Positions 22,026 to 31,900 of a DNA stretch of 64,000 bases are shown here, one piece after another. Below the pieces are notes generated by a model. That model was given only the letters and a program-made list of their open reading frames with translations. It ran no database searches and was not told the DNA's origin. Made by a program: the position numbers and the translations under genes. Within the stretch, counting starts at the first letter, position 1. Each line of letters opens with the position of its first letter. Origin of the DNA: Phoma sp. XZ068 (lineage: Eukaryota > Ascomycota > Dothideomycetes > Pleosporales > Didymellaceae); the NCBI GenBank assembly GCA_004835665.1, contig RBKR01000023.1:682001-746000 (forward strand), read 5' to 3'.

Positions 22026-22234
22026 TGGGGGAAACATTACTCAGTCTTTTATGACAAGCAGACACAACTGTGCCATCTCGATACTGTTGGATGTATGAGC
22101 GCGGGTTCACATGCGGCTGGGTCATGTCGGCGGAGTTGTACATATGAAGCACCTAGTGAGCAATTCACATAGCCATAAACAACTTGTTCAACGCACTTTC
22201 CTTTATCGTACCATCCAATCACATTCATCAAGCG

Positions 22235-22645
22235 ATGTTCAACCACTGGCACCGCCAGCCAACTAACACCAGGCTGGAGATGCTGTGTCACGCCTTTGCC
22301 GTTCAGAACCCGATCGACTTTTACACCGGCCGGTGCAAGCATAGTGCGCAGCATTTGGAGTATCGAGGCGGCACAGCTATTCTCGAAGATTTTCGAAGCA
22401 TGACATTTCCACGCTCCCACACACTTGAACCGTTCCGATACAAAGACTGCAGGTACAACATCTTCATCATAGCGGCGTGTTTTAACTATCCAGAACAGAG
22501 TCCTATAATACACTATTCAAGAATCCAGACCATCGCCTCTCAAAAGCGTGATTATACGCCTGCAATCATGGGTTTCTCTCTTCGATCGGGGAGCACTCAT
22601 ACACACGCCTCGGTGTTTGAAATGAGTGTACTCATCGTTAAATGA
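22235..22645 (+). CDS. Short relative of the upstream F-box-like gene, possibly decayed
   Basis: 136-aa frame with no domain I can name. It starts MFNHWHRQPTNTRLEMLCHAF, which matches the start of the gene at 21279 in MFN, Trp, Pro-Thr, Leu-Glu and Leu at the same spacing. After about 40 residues similarity is lost and the frame ends early. It may be a truncated duplicate or a divergent short member of the same family. No signal peptide. Confidence 0.4.
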   Translation: MFNHWHRQPTNTRLEMLCHAFAVQNPIDFYTGRCKHSAQHLEYRGGTAILEDFRSMTFPRSHTLEPFRYKDCRYNIFIIAACFNYPEQSPIIHYSRIQTIASQKRDYTPAIMGFSLRSGSTHTHASVFEMSVLIVK

Positions 22646-23028
22646 AGCTCTGTATCTCGCAATAGTTACGGCATAGGTCACAAAATAGCTTTTGTATTTT
22701 GCTTAATGGTCTGGATTGGGTTTGGGAACGAGTTGACTTTTGAGTACAGCTCTATCGATACGAATGGGTAGATGAACGAGACATGTTAAATGTTGATAGC
22801 GTGGGAAATCAAAGCGAAGGGATTTAGCAGCATCAATGCAGCTAGTTTGATAGATGTTGTGATAGCAGTCATGTTCTGTCACCAGCTGCTGCCAGGCGGC
22901 AGGGTCGACCACCTACCTTCACTTGACTGGTCGTAATGAAATTTTTGCAATCGCCGTCCACCACTTTTTCCATTACTTCCCTTACGTAATTCCACACTGA
23001 AAACCACCTAACATCAACACGCATCACC
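22646..23028. other. Upstream region of the 10-Cys secreted protein
   Basis: 383 bp with no gene. No clear TATA box; the last 60 bp is rich in A and C, ending CATCACC before the ATG, a good fungal start context. Confidence 0.35.
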
Positions 23029-23349
23029 ATGCTCGGACTTCGCCCTACCATCATACTCAGCCTTGTGCTCGCCCTTATCGTTGGTACAGCCACCGCCAGC
23101 TCTAACCGCAAGCCCTCCACTACCTGCAACAACTGCTTCGTGGCAGTCGAAAACTGCATGAAGGTATACACTACTCCCAACTCCGACTCTGTCGCTCCAT
23201 CATATTAATATAACCTCCAGATCTGCATGTACCAGAGTTTTGCCTGCCAGTTCCACTGCGACTGCGCGATCGCAAAGGCTGACAGGTTCTGCCGCGATTC
23301 ATGCGAGATCGTCAATGCTGAGTCTGGATGCGACTATTCCCTCACTTAG
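23029..23349 (+). CDS. Small secreted protein with 10 cysteines (effector-like)
   Basis: Spliced gene too short to stand out by length: exon 1 23029-23163 and exon 2 23221-23349, intron GTATAC..CCAG of 57 bp, product 87 aa. Residues 1 to about 23 are a clear signal peptide (hydrophobic, ending in TATAS). The mature part of about 64 residues has ten cysteines, enough for five disulfides, arranged as C-x2-C, C-x2-C across the intron junction, and two more pairs. Such proteins are typical apoplastic effectors or surface-acting proteins of plant-associated fungi, but similar proteins also occur in saprotrophs. No named family recognised. The cysteine pattern continues in frame through the splice junction, which supports the model. 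Confidence 0.75.
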
Positions 23350-23715
23350 TTGAGAAGGCGTCTGGATATGATCATCTATTGAGGTGAAGGCGATCACAGC
23401 ATGGTGGAGGGGTGGATCGAATTGGGACAGTTATATGGGCATGCAACTCTATTGGGGTGTATGTACAGGAATGAATCTCTGTTCATGTCATGGTCTTCAA
23501 GTGGTTGCTGCATTGAAGAGAGGTTTCTTGGCGATGCGGTTCTGACCCTGGTCAACATGGGCACTTCCTACGCCTAATACTAGCCTTCAGACATATGTAA
23601 GAAGTCGTTTGCATTCGCGGAGTACATCCGTACACCGTCTTTCACTATGGGCCCACACGACTCTAGTATTCATGCTCTCTGATGTAGAGAGGATTCATTC
23701 GCCTTGATATTCAGG
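23350..23715. other. Convergent 3' intergenic region
   Basis: 366 bp between the secreted protein gene and the 3' end of the minus-strand SDR gene. Nothing recognisable inside. Confidence 0.35.
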
Positions 23716-24730
23716 TTAAGAGCGTGCTTTTGGCAGCGTGTAGCCGCCCATGTCGTCAAAAAACTTACCACCTCTAACCATGACATCCGCAATATCTTCG
23801 CCCAGCCATTCCTTCGTCAATGCAGTTCGAGCCGTTTCGATCTCCTTGATGAAACTCCCTGCTACCTGAAGAGGCTATGTCAGCAATGTTCTTACAGGCC
23901 TCGAAGCCAGGCTTCACATACCATCACACTATGACCCCTCTTTGTGGGATCTGTGCTTGTAGTTACGATAACATCGGCAACACCCTCCACAGTATTCGCT
24001 GGCAGTCCCCTCTCTTTCCACTTCTCTGAGTAGCCCGTAGTAATGTAAGTTGGAGTGAAGAATGGAGCAACCACATTGACTCGCACACTAAGCTCGTTCG
24101 CCTTTCGCTGTGATGACCGCGCCAGACCGACGACACCATGCTTTGATGAGATATATGACACCACACCAGTGCCACCGAAGTATCCAGATGTCGAAGCAAT
24201 CAAAATCACAGAGCCACGTGCTCCGTCAGCATCTGGTGAGTTCGATTGCATTGCATGCATCGCTAATCGGAGTGCTAATATGTGTCAGCTGTAGGAATTC
24301 AGGAGAGATAAGAAGACATCGTACTATTCATAGACCCCTTTAAGTTGACATCAATGACTTTGTATGCTTCCGTTGGTTCCTTCAGTTCACCATTCTCGTC
24401 TTCTTCGAAGTCAAAGAACCCTTTGCTTTCCATCAGTCCTGCGTTCGCAACCACTATATCCACTTGGTTGAATTTCTCCTTCGTCGTTCGAAACAAGTTA
24501 CGCATATCACCCCAACTTGTGATATCGGTCTCGTGGAACAGTGCCCGGTTTGGATTGGACAGAGAGGCAATAAGGGACTCTGCAGCATTTCTCGCGAATG
24601 GAAGATCCGCTATGACCACATTACACCCATGAGAATGGAAGGTACGTATGGTCTGAGCTCCAATGCCCCCAGCGCCACCGGTCACGATGACGGTTTTGGG
24701 TCGTCCAGACGGGAGGAAGAAGGTAGACAT
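23716..24730 (-). CDS. Short-chain dehydrogenase/reductase (classical SDR)
   Basis: NAD(P)-dependent oxidoreductase, 302 aa. Exons on the minus strand are 24325-24730, 23922-24274 and 23716-23865; both introns have good GTACGA/GTATGT donors and CTGAC branch sites. The Rossmann motif TGGAGGIG is near residue 20, an acidic residue after the second strand (IADLP) suggests NAD preference, NAG is near residue 95, and the catalytic YxxxK is in SYISSKHG with a Ser upstream in IASTSG. It resembles the 15-hydroxyprostaglandin dehydrogenase-like group. The C-terminal extension with KEWLGEDIADVMVRGG is family-typical. It is divergent from an AhpD/CMD-like gene 390 bp away, suggesting shared control; the substrate is unknown. 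Confidence 0.9.
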
Positions 24731-25120
24731 AGTGGTAATGGGATCGGTTCGAGAGTGCCAGGAAACGTGAAGCACGAATAATCAGACGGTCAACTTTACA
24801 GGGAGGGCCGTTCTTTATGAGCTCGTTTCAGTGTCATAGTGGTCATCCGCTGTATGAATTCACTTCAGGCGTTCCAAGAATCACGTTGTGATGGAGACTC
24901 CCGAGGTCTCATGCACGAAAGATGGGTCGGGGAGACTTGCACCTTCCCGACGCGTGGGGGTGAAGTTACCCCGCATACGCTACGGAGCGCTTGTGGTGGA
25001 CGCATACGGTTCGTTTGCCCCACAGGTTCCTATTCTCACAAAGTACCGAGACGATGAAGATGTACTACAAATTGTACACAAAAGGCTCTCAGGTAGCCAG
25101 CGGGCTGCGACGAAAACACA
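24731..25120. promoter_or_regulatory. Putative bidirectional promoter of SDR and CMD-like genes
   Basis: 390 bp separates the divergent start codons at 24730 (minus) and 25121 (plus). The only sizeable frames inside carry no domain. No specific operator repeat was identified by eye. Confidence 0.5.
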
Positions 25121-26076
25121 ATGGATGCAAACGAGCTGCCAATCCCCCTTGATCCTACCGACGAAGAGGCCCTTACCCTGTTCAAAGCCGTGGAAGACTT
25201 GTTTCCGTCAGAAAACCTCGGAAATGATAAATGGTACATACTTGCGGTCAGTCGTTTTGTATCCTCTCACGAGACATTTCCAAGTACTGACGCCATTAGT
25301 TCGCGGCAATGGTCGGCGGTGGACAGCCCAGTTTCGCACCTTTACTCTACAAGGAACTGATCAAGCGACCTGAGCATAGAAGCCCGGAACAACGACAGGC
25401 TTTGATGCGACGAATCAGGGAGATTTTGTTCAAGCTTATTGTCATCATCGGCGTTTGCAAGCCTTTGGAGGCGATCTTCGACATTGATGCAATTACAAGA
25501 CCAGAAGACAAAGATTATACTTTCTCAAGGTGCGCAGAACTTGAACACTAGCATAACGCAGCCTACAAGACTGACTTTCCACAGGGAAGGATGGCAGTGC
25601 GATGAGGCAAATGCGAAGCGTGGCTTCGAGTGGCAGAATCGCTTGTACCAACAGAATCAAGGGGCCATTGACAATGTGCTGGCATCACAGCGAGATTTCG
25701 GTATGTTTTGAAGACAAGTTTCTTGGATTGATCGTGTCTTTGACTCGAGATTAGATTGGACAAGCAAGCAGATCACGTACGGACTCTATCTCTCTGACCA
25801 TAGCATACTAAACGACATTGAGACTGAGATCACAGTCCTCTCTGGAATTATGATACAAAATCTGCCTAGAGAGACTGGATGGCACCTAAGAGGTACAAGG
25901 AGGATTGGAGTAAGCATGGGAGATACTGAGACGCTTCAACAATGCGTGAGTAACCGTATGACAATGGGGCTGGATATTCGCGCTAAACATACACTCAGAT
26001 TGAGCTCGTTGCGAGCTTCTGTGGACTACGCCTTCACAGAGTTCCAAGAGTCGCAGATATAGAAAACGAGGTCTAG
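25121..26076 (+). CDS. AhpD-like / carboxymuconolactone decarboxylase-family protein
   Basis: Five-exon gene (25121-25246, 25300-25529, 25585-25700, 25755-25945, 25999-26076), 246 aa; all phases agree. The all-helical layout and the FAAMVGGGQPSFAPLLYKEL and ILFKLIVIIGVCKPLEAI segments resemble AhpD/CMD-superfamily proteins found beside catabolic genes in fungi. A central EGWQCDEANAKRG segment is characteristic of the fungal subgroup. The classic CxxC peroxidase pair of bacterial AhpD is not seen, so peroxidase activity is unlikely; a decarboxylase or isomerase-like role is possible. It is divergent from an SDR and upstream of an ACS-type transporter, which fits a small catabolic cluster. Confidence 0.65.
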
Positions 26077-26719
26077 ACACACTTCAGCTACGATTTTGAA
26101 CGCAAGGGCCGGAGCAACGGATGTAATATGTTTCTGGGGATGGTTTATAGTGGTTTGCCTGGTTCGTTCGGGAATTGTATGGCCGCATAACGTTTCTGTT
26201 TCGAGGCGAGCTTCCAATGACGCCTATCTCCGGACAATAGAGCAAGCCAAGATACTCGGCAACCAAGACCATTTGCAGCATTCGCACTTAGTTGATTAAG
26301 TCTAGAGTTATGGCCACAGAACGCACCAGCAGCTAGCGCAGCACCCGCGTCGGGGAGTTCAACTACTCTCCGCAAAAGGTTTCCCACGTCATCTGCTGCG
26401 ATGGACTCCCAAAGTATGCAGTTGGTTCGGCTGATGATTACCGAAGTCACATGATGCGGGGAAACCGTCCAGTGAGAACACTCTCGCGAAGGAGCAGCCT
26501 ATGAGGGGGCATCTCGAGACGAGCCTAGGATAACGGCAGCGGCTAACCCCAGGTTTTGGATCAAGATTGTACTGTAGCGCGGAATGCTACATCACCGGAA
26601 CGTGGGGAAAGCATGTGCATATAACATGATCGACGCTGTTGCGTCTTCATTTCTCAACTCCACAGCTATCGATCTGGTAGAGCATCTTCCATCCCTAATT
26701 CAATTCGAGTATTGAAACA
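26077..26719. promoter_or_regulatory. Upstream region of the MFS transporter
   Basis: 643 bp with no supported gene. It should include the transporter promoter and the CMD-like 3' end. No motif assigned. Confidence 0.35.
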
Positions 26720-28407
26720 ATGGCACCTCAAACCGAACACCCAGATCGTGACTTCTGGAAGAGTGAGGTTGAGAGGATCGGCAACATCGCCACCATGGAC
26801 GAGAAGCAAGACACTGTGGCCCACACTTCGGTCGAGGCACCAGAAGAAGGCACCAATAAGATTTCTCGCACTCCTTTCGAGGAGAAAACAGAAGCAGAGA
26901 AGAAGCTTGTACGAAAGATCGACTTGTACCTGATGCCAACGATCTGGATCTTGTACTGCTTCTCGTACATGGTACGTACATGCTTCCTGTCTTGTTTGAT
27001 TGATACATGTCTCTAATGGTATCTTCAGGACCGTACCGCAATTGGAAATGCAAAGGTTGCTGGGATGGATGTAGCCCTTGGTCTCACTTCTGATCAGTAC
27101 TTTCTCGCTATCGTTATCTTCCAAGTCGGCTATGTGTTTTTCGAAGTTCCTTCAAAGTACGTTATCACATCTTTTGCATAGCACGTAGTCTAACCAGCCG
27201 CAGCATGGTTCTCTCTCGGATCCGCCCGTCGATTTGGATCCCCACCCTGATGGTCTTCTGGGGCAGTGTATCTGCACTTATGGCTCTGGTCAAGACTCCA
27301 GCTCAGCTCATCGGTGTTCGCTTCCTCTTGGGAGTAACTGAAGCTGGGTTCAGCCCTGCAGTTCTCTTCATCATCTCGACTTGGTACCGTCGGCATGAGC
27401 AATCGAAGCGTTTCATGTGCTTCTTATCCGCGGGTATCCTGAGCGGCGCATTCGGCGGCATCATCGCTGGCGCTATCGTCGATGGTCTAGAGGGCTCTCA
27501 TGGGATTGCAGGATGGCAATGGTATGCTGGAACTTCCACGAACGTACTCATGTGCTTACATACACCAGGCTTTTCATTGTCCAGGGCGTTGCAACAGTCG
27601 CATGCGCCATCCCGGCTCCATTTGTGCTTCTCGACTACCCCTCGAACGCTCGTCAGTTGAATCAACAAGAGCGGGATATTGCCATGGCCCGCCTTCATGC
27701 CGACTTCGGAAGCCACGATACTGAGAAACACATCTCACATGCGAAAGCATTCATGAATGCTGTCAAGAATTGGCGTCTTTGGCTTTTGTGCGCTGGGTAC
27801 ATGACCATCATCGGCTGCTACAGCTTGAGCTACTTCAACCCTACTCTTGTTCGTGGGTTGGGTTACACTGGCTCAATGGCGCAGTATAGTGCGTATCATA
27901 ATCTACTTCCTCACGCGTGAACAGAAACTAACAACTCCAGTGACCGTGCCTCTCTACGTAGCTGCCTTCGCCATAGCCGTCCCCGTCGCCATCCTCGCCG
28001 ACAAAATCAATGCCTTCCGCCCCATCCTCTGCGCTTCCGCCCTCGTCCTCGGTGCCCTCTTCTGCGCCCTCTCAGCTGGAATATACGCATACATCCCTCG
28101 CTACGTCTTCCTCGTTTTCATCAACAGCATGATTTGGACAGCGAACCCTCTTGCGCTCTCATACGCATCAGTGTCCATGGGCCCGCTTGATCCCGAGACC
28201 AGAGCTATCTCTCTCGCGTTCGTTAATGCACTGGGCAACTTGGCGCAGGTCTACGGTGCGTATTTGTTCCCGACGGAGGATGCGCCGAAGTATATCAAGG
28301 GTTTCGGAGCGTATGCGGGGTTGTTGTCGTTGGGTGCGGGAATCTACGTTGCCGCGTTCTTTCTTTTCAGGAAGAGTCCCTTCACATCGAAGACAACAGT
28401 GCGATAG
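26720..28407 (+). CDS. MFS transporter, anion:cation symporter (Dal5-like) family
   Basis: Plasma-membrane proton-coupled carrier for a small organic anion, 494 aa. Exons are 26720-26971, 27029-27156, 27204-27521, 27569-27888 and 27941-28407, all in phase. After a polar cytosolic N-terminus of about 65 residues comes the conserved KKLVRKIDLYLMP start of the family, the DRTAIGNAKVAG segment after TM1, and the RFLLGVTEAGFSPA signature in TM4. Twelve membrane segments can be counted, with the usual central cytosolic loop (LNQQERDIAMARLHAD). Members include allantoate, nicotinate, pantothenate and tartrate permeases; the substrate cannot be told. Position behind the SDR and CMD-like pair suggests uptake of the compound they process. 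Confidence 0.9.
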
Positions 28408-28941
28408 AGAGGTGACGGTGTTGGCCAGTTCATATCTCATATGCTACTCAAATCTATATCGTTGCGTGACAATCACCTTCGCAGTCTACCTTGTATGACC
28501 TTTGATATCGGTCGCCCGCGGCCCAAGATCCTACCTCTTGACACTGCGTTCGAGCAGTGAGCAGACTGGAAGCCGCGATTTTATTCAGCACGTGGTGGGC
28601 AACATCGGCTTGTGAAATTCTTTGATTTAATAGGCCCTTTGCGGGTATGCTATCTACCAATACAAGCAGGAGTACACGTTTCCCATGAGACCCATCAATA
28701 ACGGTCCTTTCTTAGAATCATCAGCCGAAGCCATCCAACGCCATGCTAAAGTCGAATGATGGAGCCAATCCATGATCCGTCCATGCTATCCTATACATGC
28801 CGCACAGCCAATCAATCGACTGCTGGCTAATCAAAACAAAACACCAATACGCCATTATTCTGACGATGCAGGTTACCATACACGCCAAGGTGTGGACCTG
28901 CAACCCTAAAAAAAGTGTCGATGCTGGAACGGCGGGCATTT
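28408..28941. other. Convergent 3' intergenic region
   Basis: 534 bp between the transporter stop and the MOT1 stop. Holds both 3' regions; nothing else recognised. Confidence 0.4.
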
Positions 28942-31900
28942 TTATGCCGCGGCCCCCTGCATCTTGCCCAAGAAACCGTCAAGGTCAAATTCATCTTCAT
29001 ACTGCCTCTCGTCCCACAATTCGCCAAGGTCGTCGAGGAAGCCTTTCTTGCCCTTCTCACGCAGCTCACCAGTCGCGTCGACAGCGTCGTCCTCATCGAT
29101 GGCGTTGTCATCCTTAGTATTGGACGGAGGAGGTGGCAGGGCAGCTGGGTCTGCGCTGTCCGCCGATACATTGAAAAGATCCAGGATCTGATCAGTTTGC
29201 ATGGAACCGAGACCAGCGTTCTGCTGATTAACGACAGTGCTCGCGACATCGATCTTGAAACGTTGAAGGCTGTATATTTGTTAGCGGCTATCGAGTAGAA
29301 TTGCAATGGCTATACATACTTGAGAATCTTCTCTTCGAGCGTCCCGCGGGTGACGATGCGGTACACATTGACAACCTTCTTTTGTCCGATACGATGGGCA
29401 CGATCCATGGCCTGAATGTCCTTCTGTGGGTTCCAGTCATGCTCGACGAAGATGACAGTGTCGGCACCGGTCAAGTTGAGACCCAATCCACCAACACTGG
29501 TGGTCAAGAGCAGGGCATCATAAGACGGGTCGGAGTTGAACTTGTTGACGATGTCTTGACGCTTCTCAGCCGGCACTGTTCCATCGAGTCTCATGAACTG
29601 AACACTCGGAAGCAACTTCTTGAAGACGGTAGACTCGACCATATCGAGCATCTCCTTCATCTGACAGAAGATCAGAGCGCGATGTTGAGAGACAGCCTCA
29701 GGTAGATCACCGTTGACAGATGCTGACTTATCACCAGCAACGTCTGCAGCACCAATGCCACAGTCTACCAAAAGATCCTTAAGCGCGCTGAGTTTAGGAG
29801 CATGACTGATGTCGTCGATTGTGGTGTTGTGCTTCTTCAAATACTGCTGTGTAGGCTCATAGGCCTTGTTCGTTGGGCCTTTGACTACGAGGGCTGGCGA
29901 GTTGCACAGCTTCTTCATGTATTGTAGCGCCTGGAAAATGTGCTGCTTACTCTCGCGGTCAGCATTGCCAGCCTTCGACTGTATCTCTTTGCCCTGTCGC
30001 TTGTTGAAGTCGTCAAACAGGTTGCGCTGAAGCTCAGACAGATCGCAGTAATAATTCTGCAGGATCTTGGGTGGCAAGTCATCCAACACCTCCTCCTTGA
30101 GACGTCTGAGGAGGAAGGGAAGCACTTGCTTGTGGAGCGCCTCGATGGCGAGCGCGCCCTTCTCTTGTTCCTTGGACGAAGATTTGGCAAATCGAGAGGC
30201 CGCGATAGGCTTCGCGAAACGCTCCTGGAAGACCTTCTCGGTTCCCAAGAAGCCAGGCATGAGGAAGTCAAACAGAGACCACAGCTCGAGAACATTGTTC
30301 TGGATGGGGGTACCAGAGAGAATCAGGCGATGATTTGACTGGAACTGTTTGACAGCCTGGCTGGTCTTTGACTTTGAGTTCTTGATCAAATGGCCTTCAT
30401 CGAGAACACAGTAGTTCCAATTGACAGGCTTGAGGATGTCGAGATCGTTCCTACAGATGTCGTAGCTGGTGATGACGATGTCTACATCTTGGAGCTGAGA
30501 CCTGTGTTGTCCGCGGATCGGCGGTGCACCGACATAAGCCACGCAGGAAAGGAAGGGCGCGTACTGGCGGATCTCCTGTTGCCAATGTCCTGACAAGGTT
30601 GGGGGGCAAACGATGAGCGAAGGGAGTCTACGGAAGTTAAGATCTCCAGACTTGGCGAACTCGCCAGCACGCAAGTGGTGGTCACTGGCTACCATGCAAA
30701 GGGTTTGCAAAGTCTTTCCAAGACCCATATCGTCGCAGAGGATTCCGTGCAGATTGTATCGGTTGAGGAAGGCGAGCCAGTTGACACCATCTTGTTGGTA
30801 AGAACGCAACGTAGCCTTGATACCAACAGGAATTTCGAACGGCTCAACCTTCTTTGCGTCCAGCATCTGCGCAACGAACTTGCGCTCGCGATCACGGCCC
30901 TTGAGCAATGACTCAGGCAAACCCGGTGGGTCCGGGATACCTGATTCGAGTGGAACAAGCTTGACGAGCGTGGCGAAGCTTGTTGTTGCTAGCAGACGGA
31001 TGTCGTTGTCTGAATCGCTCATACGTCCCAGCACAGGGGTGATCAGGAAGATGACGTAAGGAAGAATGCCGTCTTCCATCACATGTATGAGATGGTAGAT
31101 GCACTCAATAGCACCTTGGCGGCCATGAACGTTACCACCATCGCTGATGGTAGGTAGAACAGCCTCTACGAGCAGCGTGAAAGCATCGACAGACATAACG
31201 CTACAGATGGTTGCGAAACACTTCGCGGCAGCGTAACGCAATACGTAGAGCTTGCTCTGTAAAGCCTTTGCAACGAATGGAAGCAAGTCTTTGATGAAGC
31301 CACGCACATCCGGGTGGAAGCTTCCGACCAGCGCTCGCAAAGTTGATAAGGCGTCAACAACTTCTTGACCAAAGATGCCATCCTCGTTGGCAATCTCTGC
31401 AGGGAGCGTAGCATCGGCGAACGCTTGCTTGATAGGTCGCTGAATCAGGTCTACCAGCGTTGGGACCTTCTGGAAGATCTCTGCGCCAAACTGCTGAACA
31501 ACTTGTTCAAGGGCTTCGCGAGCTCCACGCTTCGTGATTCTGGCTGCTCTCGACTCTTCCGCAAACTTGGCCGCATCTGGGTGATCGCGAACGTCTTCAT
31601 CCTTCTTCAGGGTAAGAATGCCGGTTTCGATGTGTCCTTGACCATGGAACTCAGGGGTTTCTGCTGTTTCCATGCAGTAAAACTTGACGAGGTTGCCAAC
31701 TACCTTCTTGACAACAACACCCTTGTTGCCATCGACAAGATGAACGATGTAGCGTGCTACAGCAGCAGCAGATCGCCTCTGCAATTGCACGTTCTCCTCC
31801 TTCTTGACGCTATCCATCATGGCTTTGATCGGATGCTGAGGCTTCTTGGGTGGTGAGTTGAGCCAGATCAGACCTCCTGCGGCAGCGGCCTTGATTCGAA

